From an uncultured Idiomarina sp. (lineage in GTDB: Bacteria > Pseudomonadota > Gammaproteobacteria > Enterobacterales > Alteromonadaceae): a stretch of 64,000 nt of DNA. Within the stretch, counting starts at the first letter, position 1. Every line of letters begins with the position of its first letter. Where the stretch lies: assembly GCA_946885915.1 (NCBI GenBank), contig CAMPHF010000011.1, forward strand, positions 23,178-87,177. The letters run 5' to 3'. The translations under genes and the position numbers were made by a program. Shown here in pieces: positions 45,642 through 57,280 of this stretch. Under the pieces are notes generated by a model. The model did no database searches. It was not told the DNA's origin and worked only from the letters and a program-made list of their open reading frames with translations.

Positions 45642-46595
45642 TTAGTCGTTGGGTTCGGCCGTGGTACCACCAAGCGTTTGTTCTAATTCATCCAAATAAG
45701 CTTGTGGATCATCGCCGCCAAGCCATGTTCGGAGCGAGTTGAGGAAGTTTTGATTGGTTCTAATGGCGGGTATTGCTTGATTCAAAATCGCAATGGATTC
45801 ACGCCCCCAGTCTGTTGCCGAGCAGGCGACCGAACCAATAATTTGTGTTTGAGCGGTTTCTTGCAACGGCACGAAAACTAAGTTTGAATCAGCGCCATCG
45901 TCATTTAATTGGTAGTAGCGCAGCATTGCTTGGTAATCAATGGTGAAGTCGAGCCGGCCCGACGCAATCATAGACATGAGCGCAACGTTATTGTCATCGC
46001 CACTAACATTCACATGCAGATCAGTTTGTAGTTGGTAATCTTCAATTAATGGCTGTAAGTCGCCATAGCGGCGCGCAACGGGCTGACCTAAGCGAAATTC
46101 GCGCTGTGCCAACACCGCTGCTAAACGTACCCGATCGCTTCCTGCTGCCGCGAAGGCTTGTTGCCACTGCTGTGCTAATTCCGCCCGGGTAATGATGCCG
46201 TGGGTGGGATAGATATGAGTTGGTTCACTGTGGAGGGCATATTCGGTATTGGCTTTATGGATAACGCACGGAAAGCAATAATTGCGATCTGCCATCATGA
46301 GCGCGCTAATGCGTGGATGTGGCATTAATTCCTTACGATGCCGATATTGGGGTAAAGCTTCTTCGAAGGCGCTGACTAAGGTATCGCATATACCTTGATG
46401 CTGGTACTCACCTTTAAAAATGTGAAAGGGTGGAGCGTTATTGACAGCCCAGATAATCTCATGAGGTTCGGCGCTTATGGTCGGGCTTGGTGCGGCAATC
46501 GTCGGTATCGTGACGAATAAACTGAGCGCCGCAATAGCCCAGGCTATGCGAGCTTTACGCGATCTGTGTTGCCGCTGTTCGTCGTCCATAAGCAC
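45642..46595 (-). CDS. Periplasmic solute-binding-like protein (TIGR02285-type)
   Basis: 317 residues with an N-terminal hydrophobic segment (AIAALSLFVTIPTIAA) after a basic n-region, so exported. The body resembles extracellular solute-binding family 3 proteins: IIWAVNNAPPFHIF, ICDTLVSAFEEALP, and a second lobe with LMSMIASGRLDFTIDY. No transporter genes adjoin. It may bind an amino-acid-like ligand as an orphan sensor or chaperone. 71 bases upstream of rimO on the same strand. Confidence 0.75.
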   Translation of the reverse strand: MLMDDEQRQHRSRKARIAWAIAALSLFVTIPTIAAPSPTISAEPHEIIWAVNNAPPFHIFKGEYQHQGICDTLVSAFEEALPQYRHRKELMPHPRISALMMADRNYCFPCVIHKANTEYALHSEPTHIYPTHGIITRAELAQQWQQAFAAAGSDRVRLAAVLAQREFRLGQPVARRYGDLQPLIEDYQLQTDLHVNVSGDDNNVALMSMIASGRLDFTIDYQAMLRYYQLNDDGADSNLVFVPLQETAQTQIIGSVACSATDWGRESIAILNQAIPAIRTNQNFLNSLRTWLGGDDPQAYLDELEQTLGGTTAEPND

Positions 46596-46624
46596 TACTC
46601 GTTAGCCATCCTAAGGAAGAAACC

Positions 46625-46644
46625 AAGCGCCGCCGTGGGCGCTT
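46625..46644. other. Intergenic hairpin
   Basis: AAGCGCC-GCCGTG-GGCGCTT in the 181-base gap between two leftward genes. A possible terminator for the upstream 124-residue gene on the minus strand, but without a clear T tract. No other feature is seen in the gap. Confidence 0.35.
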
Positions 46645-46776
46645 AGGGTTCATTTTCAGGCTAGTCTAACGCAAAGCTAAAGGTTACGAAAATGTTATTT
46701 GCGATAAACTGCTGGTTTCCTGGGGTTGGCTGAGAGTGAGCATCTGGTTCCTTAGTTTGCGCTGCTGATGACAGCC

Positions 46777-47151
46777 TTAGTTAAGTTGAGCAGGGTGCAA
46801 TAGCTTTACATCGCCACACAGCACCACCCGGTCGCCATAACAAAGCCGCGAGATATGATGTTCGAGCCAAATACCGCTGCTGCCCTTGGTGGCAAGGGCG
46901 AGACGAATGGTGCCGACATGACAAGCGGCTACTTTTAAGGCCAAATGCAGTTTTTCACTGCTGGCTGCGGGGTAGCAGCGAAGTAATTGTTGCAGCCCTA
47001 AACAGGCGCCACGTTGCTGTAGGCGATGAAGCCGGAGCACAGCCGCCGAACATACTAACAAGTGCTGTTCAGGGTGAAACAGATAAATAGCGCGACTAGG
47101 CGCTACGCCCGGCGAACGGGCTAAAGCAACTGGCGCGAGAGGCTGGGTCAT
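46777..47151 (-). CDS. Hypothetical protein, 124 residues
   Basis: From ATG 47151 with AGGA 8 bases upstream; ATG 47160 overlaps that site and is less likely. No signal peptide. Contains five cysteines and a beta-rich second half (LCYGDRVVLCGDVKLLH) that loosely recalls a PAS-like fold, but no family can be named. Between cysZ (77 bases) and the binding-protein gene on the same strand. Shine-Dalgarno and spacing support it as a real gene, but coding status is only moderately sure. Confidence 0.55.
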   Translation of the reverse strand: MTQPLAPVALARSPGVAPSRAIYLFHPEQHLLVCSAAVLRLHRLQQRGACLGLQQLLRCYPAASSEKLHLALKVAACHVGTIRLALATKGSSGIWLEHHISRLCYGDRVVLCGDVKLLHPAQLN

Positions 47152-47228
47152 GCTGATCATCCTAGGTTAATGGATCAGCTGTTGTTGTACCGAGTTTTGG
47201 CGCGCCACACTAGTCGCAAAAAGTGGGT

Positions 47229-48011
47229 TTAGAGTGTAGGAGAATCCCGACCAACACGGTGTAACACCCCGGCTCTGAAGTGGTCGACCCAAAGTGCGGT
47301 GGCGCCACAAACGGCAATCGGCATGACCACAAAATTAACCAGCGGTAACATGGTAACCAACGCAACCATAATTCCGAAACCAAAAGATTTACCTTTTTGT
47401 GCACCAAGTTCGCGACGCATTTGGGCGAAGGAAATTTTATGGTTGTCGAACGGATAATCCAGATATTGAATAGCCATCATCCAAGCGCCAAAGGCTAACC
47501 ACAGCACTTGACCAATGCCGGGTAGCAGTAACAAAGCAATAAAGAACAGCAACAGCCGCGGCAGGTAATACATCAGCTTTTGTAATTCGCGGCCGAGTGT
47601 GCGTGGAATATCTTTCAGTAAACTCAATAACCCCTCATCGCCAAGACTTTCACCGCTTAAATGACGTTCAACTTTTTCTGCCAAAATACCGTTAAAGGGC
47701 GCCGCGATAAAATTGGTAATGGTATTAAAGAGTAAACCAAAGGAAAGTATGACCACCAGAAACAGTAAGGGGTAGAGGATAAACTCTAACCATTGAAAGT
47801 AGCTCGGTAAGTAACTCATTAACTGAGTCATCCAAGTGCCGCTATGGCTGATTAAATAACCAAGGGCAACGCCAAATAAAATAAGATTGACCAGAATTGG
47901 AATGATCACAAAACGTTTCAAACCCTTGGTAGTGATGAGGTCAAACCCGCGAATGAAATAGGCTAATCCGGATTGACTGTATACCCGAGTTGAAGAGGAG
48001 GTTGCTGTCAT
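47229..48011 (-). CDS. cysZ: Sulfate transporter CysZ
   Basis: 260 residues, EI24/CysZ family with about four to six hydrophobic segments. Marks: GLAYFIRGFDLITTKGLKRFVIIP at the start (G-x-x-Y-x-x-R-G), NFIAAPFNGILAEKVE and LDYPFDNHKISF, matching CysZ. Supplies sulfate for cysteine synthesis; cysB, its likely regulator, is 10 kb away. Divergent from smc over 269 bases with no gene. Confidence 0.93.
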   Translation of the reverse strand: MTATSSSTRVYSQSGLAYFIRGFDLITTKGLKRFVIIPILVNLILFGVALGYLISHSGTWMTQLMSYLPSYFQWLEFILYPLLFLVVILSFGLLFNTITNFIAAPFNGILAEKVERHLSGESLGDEGLLSLLKDIPRTLGRELQKLMYYLPRLLLFFIALLLLPGIGQVLWLAFGAWMMAIQYLDYPFDNHKISFAQMRRELGAQKGKSFGFGIMVALVTMLPLVNFVVMPIAVCGATALWVDHFRAGVLHRVGRDSPTL

Positions 48012-48148
48012 GACGATTCCTTGTTGCTAACCTAGTGACTGACAATCAGTATGGCTGGTTATTTAATGCGCGCTGAGCCAAGCCTGAGTCAGGCATGAAC
48101 GACTTGGTAGTGAGCCCATTGTAGGTGAATTTGGTGGCGGCGTCAGGC

Positions 48149-48178
48149 TTGAAATTGTTACAAATTGCGGTTTATTCT
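48149..48178 (+). promoter_or_regulatory. Possible smc promoter
   Basis: TTGAAA (48149-48154) and TATTCT (48173-48178), 18 bases apart, about 100 bases before the smc start. Weak evidence; the rest of the cysZ-smc gap shows no gene. Confidence 0.3.
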
Positions 48179-48280
48179 GCTACATTCCCAGCAATAATTA
48201 GCTTTACTCGATTCGCAATCATATTGACTTAATTTGCCGCGCGCGCCGCGTACGGACAAGGATGGAACCACAACACCTCT

Positions 48281-51200
48281 ATGCGCCTGAAGCACATTAA
48301 ATTGGTTGGCTTTAAATCCTTTGTTGACCCCACCAAAGTCCCATTCCCACATCAAATGACTTGTGTGGTGGGGCCCAATGGCTGTGGCAAATCCAACGTG
48401 ATTGATGCGGTGCGCTGGGTGCTGGGTGAAAGTTCCGCGAAAAATCTTCGCGGCGATGCCATGACGGACGTTATTTTTAATGGTTCATCAGCGCGTAAGC
48501 CCGTGTCGCAGGCCAGTGTGGAATTGGTTTTTGATAACAGTTCCGGGCGCGTGCAGGGTGAGTTTGCCAATTACACCGATATTTCGGTAAAGCGAGTTGT
48601 TACCCGTGATGCGGTGTCGAGTTACTATTTAAATGGAACCAAATGTCGGCGGCGAGATATTACCGACTTGTTTTTGGGAACCGGCTTAGGGCCGCGCAGT
48701 TACGCCATTATTGAGCAAGGCATGATCTCGCGGTTGATTGAGTCAAAGCCCCAAGAATTGCGGGTGTTTATTGAAGAAGCTGCTGGCATATCAAAATACA
48801 AAGAACGGCGCCGCGAGACCGAAACACGGATTCAGCATACCCGCGAAAATCTCGACCGTTTAAGTGACGTGCGCGACGAACTTGGCCGCCAACTCGAGAA
48901 ATTACAGCGCCAAGCCCAAGCAGCGCGGCGCTACAAAACCTTGAAAGCAGACGAGCGGCAGGTAAAAGCGCAGCTGCAAGCTTTGCGTTGGTTGCAGCAA
49001 GAGCAGCAAGCGGATGGCGTGCGGCAGCGCCTGCAGCAAGCAGAGCTGGAATTTGAGCGCTGGCGCACCGAACAAGTGGGGAGCGAGCTTGGTAGTGAAG
49101 CATTACGGCAACAAGAGCAGGATGCGGTACAGGCGCTTGAACAAGTTCAGCAGCAGTTTTTTCAGATCGGAACCGAGGTCACGCGGTTAGAGCAACAATT
49201 GCAGCATGAAAAGCAATTGCGCCAGCAACGTGAACAACGCCTGCGGCAGGTGCTCGATGAGCAACAACAAATCAGCAGACTGTTGGATGATGATGAAGCC
49301 CAGTTACAAGCATTAATGGCAGAGCTCACGGCGCAGGAGCCGGAACTGGCGCTGGCGCAAGCCACAGAAGCTGAGCGATTTGCCGATGCGGAGGCTACCG
49401 AGGCGCAGTGGCAAGCCTTCCAAACTAAGCGGCAAGAAGCGTTAGCTCAAGCGCAAGCACAACAACGTCAACAACAGCTGTTGGAACGTGAGGTGGAGCG
49501 TGCGCAGTTAGCCGAGCAGCATCTTGGTCAACAACGGCAAACGCTACAAACGCAGTTGGCTAATTTGCAGCAACAACAGCAAGCCCTCACTGAACAAGCG
49601 GAAGCCAGTGCGCTCACCAAGGTAACGGCAGAACTGGAAGCATGCCAACAGCAGCTAACCGCGCAACAGCAGCAACGTGAACAGCAGCAGCTAGAGCACC
49701 AAACCGTTCAGCAGCAACTTGAGCAACAGCAGCAACAATTACAGTTGTTGCGGGGCGAACAGCGCTCGCTGGAGCGCTTACTACAAGCACCAGACAGTGA
49801 CGTGCAGGGAGCGATGTTGGCTTGGTGTACCGAACAGTTTGGTCCAGTGACCACAGTTCGAATGGCGCTCGAGCAACTGGGTACGATTAACGCTATGCAG
49901 CGCGCACAGCTGGATGCGGTGCTGAGCGCATGGCTTGAAGCACCATTATTGCAACCCGCTCAATATCAAGCATGGCAGCAGCAGTGTCAGGCCGCGGGGT
50001 GGTTGGGTGTACGTGCGGCGGGCCTGAATGTTGCTGGCGAGCGCGCTAAAGAGCCGGCAGCGGCAGCTTATTGCGATGGACTGTTAGCAAACTGGACGTG
50101 GCTGCAACGCATCGCCCTGGTGACCGATGCAAAGGCCGCACAAGCGTTATTTAATGCATCACAGGCAGACTGGATTGCCGCTATTGGGCCCGCGGGTGAA
50201 TGGTATTGGCCAGGTGCTAGTTATTGGCCGAGCGCCGCTGACCATGCTGCCCAACAAGTGCTGCAACAACAGCATGAACTATCAGTAATTTCGGCGAAAA
50301 TTGGAGAACTTGAGTCTAAAATCGCGGATTTAAGCCATAACTCCGCGGCGTTAGCGACCGAGTTGTCGACCCTTGCTGATGCTTGTGCCGCCACCACCGA
50401 GCAACGCCAGAGTTTGGCGCAAGATCAGGCTCGCTTAACTGAGCGAGCTCAAGGATTGCAACAACGCCAACAGGAACTTAGCCAACAATTAGCGCAACTG
50501 ACTGCGAACGAGCAGGAGTTAGAGCTAGCCCAAGCAGCCGCTGCCGAGCGAGTGCTACAAACCCAACTTGAACTGGAGTCAGCGCAAAGCGCCCAAGCGC
50601 AAACACCGATGGCAACTGAGCACGCGCTATCATCGTCGCAAGGGGAGCAATTACAACAAGGTTATCAAGCTGCGCGGCAGCAATGGTTAGCGGCGCAGCA
50701 ACAAGCTCAGCAACTACAGCTTGCCGTTGGTCAATTAACCCAACAAGTGAAGCAAGGACAAGTATTGGTTGAACGTGCGCAGCAACAGCTGCAGCAACTG
50801 CAAGCGCAAGCGACGCAATTGCGCGATCACGATGACAACGAAGAGCTATTACAGGAACTGCAATTGCGCTTAGAAGAAGCTTTGCTGCAGCGTGAACAAG
50901 TTGAACAAGCTCGAGCGCAGGCAAGTAATGCCGTGAGTGAATTGCAACAGCAATTGCGTGAGTTACAACAAGGGCAGCAAGGGGTTGACGCAAAAATCGA
51001 ACAGGCCCGCCAAGCCGTTGAAAGTGCCAAATTGGAACTCACCGCACTAACTGAGCGTAGTCGCAATATCTTGCAAGTATTGGACGAGATGAAGCAGCCG
51101 TTAAAACCAATTCTTGAAAGTTTGCCAGAGCAGGCCAACGAGCGTGAATGGCAGGCTGAGTTGGAACGTTTACAAACCGCCATTAACCGCTTGGGAGCGA

Positions 51201-51808
51201 TTAACTTAGCCGCTATTGAAGAGGCTGATGCTCAGGCTGAGCGTAAGCAGTACCTGGATCAGCAACATGAAGATCTACACGAAAGCTTAGCAACCTTAGA
51301 AACCGCGATTCGAAAAATTGATCGAGAAACTCGAACGCGTTTTAAAGCCACTTTTGATGCGGTCAATGCTGATCTGCAAGCGCTATTCCCGAAAGTTTTT
51401 GGTGGCGGACGTGCATACTTGGAACTTACCGACGATGACTTACTCGAAACGGGAGTCACCATTATGGCGCAACCACCGGGCAAGAAAAACAGCACGATTC
51501 ATTTGCTTTCCGGTGGTGAAAAAGCCTTAACCGCTTTATCATTGGTATTTGCCATTTTCCGCCTTAATCCGGCGCCATTTTGTTTGTTAGATGAAGTAGA
51601 TGCGCCGCTAGATGATGCGAACGTAGGGCGCTTTTGTCGACTGGTCGAAGAAATGTCGGAAACAGTTCAGTTTATTTATATTAGCCACAACAAGGTGGCG
51701 ATGGAGATGGCGTCTCATTTAGCCGGCGTGACGATGCAAGAAGCGGGTGTCTCGCGGCTGGTTGCCGTTGATGTGGATGAGGCAATGGCGATGGCGCAAG
51801 CCTCATAA
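48281..51808 (+). CDS. smc: Chromosome segregation protein Smc
   Basis: 1175 residues. SMC ATPase organising chromosome DNA. N-terminal Walker A GPNGCGKSNVIDAVRW, long Gln-rich coiled coils (about 170-500 and 660-1000), a hinge (about 510-660), and the C-terminal head with LLSGGEKALTAL (signature) and FCLLDEVDAPLDDANV (Walker B). Presence of full Smc suggests the organism uses Smc-ScpAB rather than MukBEF. No good Shine-Dalgarno before ATG (AAGGA is 18 bases away). Followed by zipA after 44 bases. Confidence 0.97.
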   Translation: MRLKHIKLVGFKSFVDPTKVPFPHQMTCVVGPNGCGKSNVIDAVRWVLGESSAKNLRGDAMTDVIFNGSSARKPVSQASVELVFDNSSGRVQGEFANYTDISVKRVVTRDAVSSYYLNGTKCRRRDITDLFLGTGLGPRSYAIIEQGMISRLIESKPQELRVFIEEAAGISKYKERRRETETRIQHTRENLDRLSDVRDELGRQLEKLQRQAQAARRYKTLKADERQVKAQLQALRWLQQEQQADGVRQRLQQAELEFERWRTEQVGSELGSEALRQQEQDAVQALEQVQQQFFQIGTEVTRLEQQLQHEKQLRQQREQRLRQVLDEQQQISRLLDDDEAQLQALMAELTAQEPELALAQATEAERFADAEATEAQWQAFQTKRQEALAQAQAQQRQQQLLEREVERAQLAEQHLGQQRQTLQTQLANLQQQQQALTEQAEASALTKVTAELEACQQQLTAQQQQREQQQLEHQTVQQQLEQQQQQLQLLRGEQRSLERLLQAPDSDVQGAMLAWCTEQFGPVTTVRMALEQLGTINAMQRAQLDAVLSAWLEAPLLQPAQYQAWQQQCQAAGWLGVRAAGLNVAGERAKEPAAAAYCDGLLANWTWLQRIALVTDAKAAQALFNASQADWIAAIGPAGEWYWPGASYWPSAADHAAQQVLQQQHELSVISAKIGELESKIADLSHNSAALATELSTLADACAATTEQRQSLAQDQARLTERAQGLQQRQQELSQQLAQLTANEQELELAQAAAAERVLQTQLELESAQSAQAQTPMATEHALSSSQGEQLQQGYQAARQQWLAAQQQAQQLQLAVGQLTQQVKQGQVLVERAQQQLQQLQAQATQLRDHDDNEELLQELQLRLEEALLQREQVEQARAQASNAVSELQQQLRELQQGQQGVDAKIEQARQAVESAKLELTALTERSRNILQVLDEMKQPLKPILESLPEQANEREWQAELERLQTAINRLGAINLAAIEEADAQAERKQYLDQQHEDLHESLATLETAIRKIDRETRTRFKATFDAVNADLQALFPKVFGGGRAYLELTDDDLLETGVTIMAQPPGKKNSTIHLLSGGEKALTALSLVFAIFRLNPAPFCLLDEVDAPLDDANVGRFCRLVEEMSETVQFIYISHNKVAMEMASHLAGVTMQEAGVSRLVAVDVDEAMAMAQAS

Positions 51809-51852
51809 CGAGCTACAATTTTACAGGCAAATAATAAAGGTAACAAAAGCCA

Positions 51853-52854
51853 ATGAGTGGATTACAAATTGCCTTAAGTTTGATCGGCGTATTGTTGATT
51901 TTAGCGATTATCGGGCACGGTATGTGGACGATTCGGAACAACGATAAAGCAGTCAGCAAGCAACAACAAGAGCTTGCCCGTAAACGTCAACAGCGAGATG
52001 CAGAAGGTTTTGATGTCGATGGCATAGGTAGCGTTCGGGTTGTAAAAGAGGTTCCTAACTCGCGGCGTAGTGTTGCGGCCGAACCGGAGTCAGCACCAGC
52101 CAAGCGAAGCTCGGTGAGCGCCGATAATACCAGCACTCCGGCGCACAATGATGTGCCAGCTGATGCCGAACTCTCTGACGTTCGGCCCACGCCCGCAGAT
52201 CCTGAGCATGAACTTGAGTTACCTGAGCCGATGCGCGCTGACACACGTACGCCAGAGCCGGCTGCGTTAGAGCCAATGACGGCAGAGCCTATGGTGCCAG
52301 AGCCGACTATTCCGCGCTCTGGTAAACCGCCAGCGGCAACCAAGACAAGTTCGGCCGCCGCGGCACCAGAGCAAATTGGCTTAGGTATTGATGAAGTTAC
52401 CGAAGTGGAAGGCGTGACGACGGCGCCGGATGAAGTGATTGTGCTGCATGTAAAAGGCGATATTCAAGGTGCGGTATTACTCCAGCAAATGACAGAGTTA
52501 GGCTTCAAGTATGGTGATTTCGATATATTCCATCGCCATGAAACCACCGCGGGCACTGGCCCCGTGTTGTTCAGCTTAGCCAATATGTTTAATCCGGGCA
52601 CGTTCGATATTTATGCCATGGAAACCTTTAAAACCGAGGGCTTGGCGTTATTTTTGGCACTTCCAGTGAAAGGCAGTGCCCAGCAAGCCTTCACGATGAT
52701 GCACAATGCTGCCCAGAAAATTGCCACGGCGATTGGTGGCGGGCAGGTGCTAGACGAGCACCGGAACCCATTAACTCGCCAAACGGTACAGCATATCGTG
52801 CAGCGTATCCGTGAATATGAACGGCGTCAGTTGCTACGGCAGCATGGCGGTTAA
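51853..52854 (+). CDS. zipA: Cell division protein ZipA
   Basis: 333 residues. N-terminal membrane helix (IALSLIGVLLILAIIGHGMW) followed by RNND, a Pro/Glu/Ala-rich linker (about 70-190) and the C-terminal FtsZ-binding domain (about 195-325: VIVLHVKGDIQGAVLLQQM, GPVLFSLANMFNPGTFD). Tethers FtsZ to the inner membrane. Conserved smc-zipA-ligA order. Confidence 0.95.
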   Translation: MSGLQIALSLIGVLLILAIIGHGMWTIRNNDKAVSKQQQELARKRQQRDAEGFDVDGIGSVRVVKEVPNSRRSVAAEPESAPAKRSSVSADNTSTPAHNDVPADAELSDVRPTPADPEHELELPEPMRADTRTPEPAALEPMTAEPMVPEPTIPRSGKPPAATKTSSAAAAPEQIGLGIDEVTEVEGVTTAPDEVIVLHVKGDIQGAVLLQQMTELGFKYGDFDIFHRHETTAGTGPVLFSLANMFNPGTFDIYAMETFKTEGLALFLALPVKGSAQQAFTMMHNAAQKIATAIGGGQVLDEHRNPLTRQTVQHIVQRIREYERRQLLRQHGG

Positions 52855-52874
52855 GTTTTTAGTCGTTGTTATGA

Positions 52875-54911
<2,037 letters not shown>

Positions 54912-54923
54912 AGCGCGGTGACC

Positions 54924-54950
54924 AAAAAGCGGGCCATAAATGCCCGCTTT
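54924..54950. terminator. Bidirectional terminator between ligA and the unknown exported gene
   Basis: AAAGCGGGC (54926-54934) and GCCCGCTTT (54942-54950), 9-base stem, loop CATAAAT, preceded by extra A residues. Lies between convergent stop codons. Confidence 0.8.
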
Positions 54951-54968
54951 AGCCTAAAACCCGGTTCA

Positions 54969-55487
54969 TCACTCTATGCTTTTTACGCTCAAATCTTTTT
55001 TGTAGCCGGTACCATTTAATTCTACGATACCGGTCTCATCGAAGCTGAACATAATGGTCGGGTGTGTGGTATCGAGGAGCACGTTGCGGCCATCGATTTC
55101 CACCCGATAATCTTCGAAAGAGGGTTGTTTACCTGCCGCAGGCGCCACGCGAGAAAATTTCACATGGTGCTCGCCGACTCGAAATTCGAAGCCATGCAAG
55201 CTGCCCCGCGAAAATTCACCAACATGTAACTCACCTTCCTTATTTACAATCACATGCAACATGTAATTTGAGGGTACGGCATCGGTGGCAACGCGTTGCT
55301 GGCCAGCATAAAAATAGGTTTGGCCTTGTTCTGGCATGAATGCAAACTGATAGCGAAGCGGTTCGGTGCGCCCAGAGGGATAGGTTAAGGTGCCGCTAAA
55401 GGCTTCGACAAACTGCTGCGCTACTGCGATCGGTGAGGCGGCAATGAGCAGCAGCCCTAAGCTAAGTTGAATGATCACTTGACGCAT
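54969..55487 (-). CDS. Exported protein of unknown function downstream of mltD
   Basis: 172 residues from ATG 55487 (GAGGAA about 7 bases upstream). Clear signal peptide (IQLSLGLLLIAASPIAVAQQ). The mature part is beta-rich with FSGTLTYPSGRTEPLRYQF, LHGFEFRVGEHHVKFSRV and ends TIMFSFDETGIVELNGTGYKK; no family recognised. 35 bases after mltD on the same strand, so probably in the same transcript and possibly working in the envelope with it. Confidence 0.72.
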   Translation of the reverse strand: MRQVIIQLSLGLLLIAASPIAVAQQFVEAFSGTLTYPSGRTEPLRYQFAFMPEQGQTYFYAGQQRVATDAVPSNYMLHVIVNKEGELHVGEFSRGSLHGFEFRVGEHHVKFSRVAPAAGKQPSFEDYRVEIDGRNVLLDTTHPTIMFSFDETGIVELNGTGYKKDLSVKSIE

Positions 55488-55522
55488 CACGGTATTCCTC
55501 ATGATTAATTGCGATGTAACGC

Positions 55523-57157
55523 CTAGGGCGAACCTTGCAAGTTGGTCACATCGACAAACAGTTTTAATTGCTGCCCCGGCTGTAAATAGGCCGAGCGCGT
55601 AATCTGGTTCCACTTTTCAATATCGGTAATGGTGACATTAAAGCGGCCGGCAATGCGGGCGAGTGAGTCACCGCTACGGACCCGATAACTAACGCTGCGG
55701 ATGACGCCGTTCGTACGCGGTTGGCGCGCTTCTTGTAACCAAACGGCTAGTTTTTGCCCCGGCCGCAACATATCGGTTGGTGCCATATTATTCCAGCTTG
55801 CCAACTGGCGTAAATTCACCTTGTATTCACGGCTAATATCCCACAGGGTATCGCCGGCTTGTACAATGTAATCTACTCGTTGTTTGCCGCGCTCTGTTGC
55901 TTGGCTTGCTGCTAAGCGGGCATCAGCGGATAAGCTGTAATCAGCTAGCGCTAATGTCGCCACCGGTACCAGCAAGTGCTCACCAGCTCGAATAATACTG
56001 CCAGAAATATCATTCACATTCTGTATGACATCTGGCGTGGTATGGTATTTTTTCGCAATCACCAATAAGCTCTCGCCACTTTTTACTTCATGCCGTACCC
56101 AACGCAACCAATCTTTTGGATCGCTAATGGCTAATTGCGTGCGTAAAGCGGAAGCGTTGGCTCGTGGGAGTAACAGACGATGCGGGCCTTCGGGCGCTGT
56201 TGCCCAACGGTTAAAGCCCGAATTGTAATGGTGCAGTTCGGCTAAATCGAGCTCGGCCATGTCCGCCGCGCGCGCGAGGTCAATTTGCGCAGGTACTTCC
56301 ACCAAATCAAGCACTGGCGTATTGGCAATCGGATACCAGTTAAATTGATAGTGCTCAGCGCGCTTAAGAATGTCAGCCAACGCTAACAACTTAGGCACAT
56401 AGGCACGAGTTTCACGGGGTAAATCTAATGACCAAAAATCCGTGGGTTTGCCTTGCCGCTGGTTTTTCCGAATCGCATTCAATACCCGTCCTTCACCAGA
56501 ATTGTACGCAGCCAAGGCGTGGTACCAATTGCCGTCAAAAAAGCGATGTAGAGCTTCTAAGTAGTCTAAGGCGGCGTGGGTGGCAGCATATACATCACGA
56601 CGACCGTCATACCACCAGTTAATATCTAATCCGTATTGGCGTGCGGTTCCCGGAATGAATTGCCATACTCCAGAAGCGCGGCCGTGCGAGTAGGCAAAGG
56701 GGTCAAAGGCGCTCTCTACAATCGGCAATAATGCCAACTCTAAAGGTAATTGACGCCGTTCGATTTCCTCAACAATCATGAATAAAAATGGCTCAGCACG
56801 TTTTGACACGCGATCCATGTATTGTGGGTTGCGCAAATACCAATTGCGCTGCGACACCAACCGCGGATGTTCTGGCACTTCAAGCTGCAATTGCAATCGA
56901 ACTCGTTCCCACAATAACTCTTGCTCTTGTGGAGTAAGTGCAACGGGCTCGGCAACAATCGCGTCGGTCGCAACCGCGGCACCAGCTGGCGCTGCACTCA
57001 ACGGCGCAGCATCTGCTGACCCTGTTGCGGTAACAGCCGTTTGGGTGGTCGCTTCGGTCGGCGCGGCTGAGGTCGAAGTCTTAAGAAACGACGGCGTGAG
57101 CTGGCAGCCAGAAAGTGTGAGCGTAAGCGCACTCAGGATCCAAAGTTTATGTGTCAT
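55523..57157 (-). CDS. mltD: Membrane-bound lytic murein transglycosylase D
   Basis: 544 residues. Lipoprotein signal with lipobox LSGC. SLT catalytic domain (about 110-280: LPIVESAFDPFAYSHGRASG, with E the catalytic acid; AAYNSGEGRVL) then three LysM modules near the C terminus, starting at HEVKSGESL, DYIVQAGDTL and SYRVRSGDSL. Cuts peptidoglycan glycan strands. Divergent from gloB, with mltD-gloB neighbours also found in E. coli. Confidence 0.95.
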   Translation of the reverse strand: MTHKLWILSALTLTLSGCQLTPSFLKTSTSAAPTEATTQTAVTATGSADAAPLSAAPAGAAVATDAIVAEPVALTPQEQELLWERVRLQLQLEVPEHPRLVSQRNWYLRNPQYMDRVSKRAEPFLFMIVEEIERRQLPLELALLPIVESAFDPFAYSHGRASGVWQFIPGTARQYGLDINWWYDGRRDVYAATHAALDYLEALHRFFDGNWYHALAAYNSGEGRVLNAIRKNQRQGKPTDFWSLDLPRETRAYVPKLLALADILKRAEHYQFNWYPIANTPVLDLVEVPAQIDLARAADMAELDLAELHHYNSGFNRWATAPEGPHRLLLPRANASALRTQLAISDPKDWLRWVRHEVKSGESLLVIAKKYHTTPDVIQNVNDISGSIIRAGEHLLVPVATLALADYSLSADARLAASQATERGKQRVDYIVQAGDTLWDISREYKVNLRQLASWNNMAPTDMLRPGQKLAVWLQEARQPRTNGVIRSVSYRVRSGDSLARIAGRFNVTITDIEKWNQITRSAYLQPGQQLKLFVDVTNLQGSP

Positions 57158-57280
57158 GCAGTTGTTAGCGTCTCATGATTCTTACATTTATGATGAGCAT
57201 GAAGTTCATGCTGTGCGGTCTAATGCCGCTTCGATTGCCATGCAATTTATCAGCCTAAGTTTACTGAAACCCGGCGTTGA

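Noticed and set aside
50478..50993. 171-codon open frame on the minus strand inside smc
   Set aside because: Lies wholly within the smc coiled coil, in a Gln-rich region, has low-complexity composition and no recognisable domain or start signal.
49000..51000. Apparent CAG/CAA repeat tract
   Set aside because: It encodes the Gln-rich coiled coil of Smc in irregular order, not a DNA tandem repeat.
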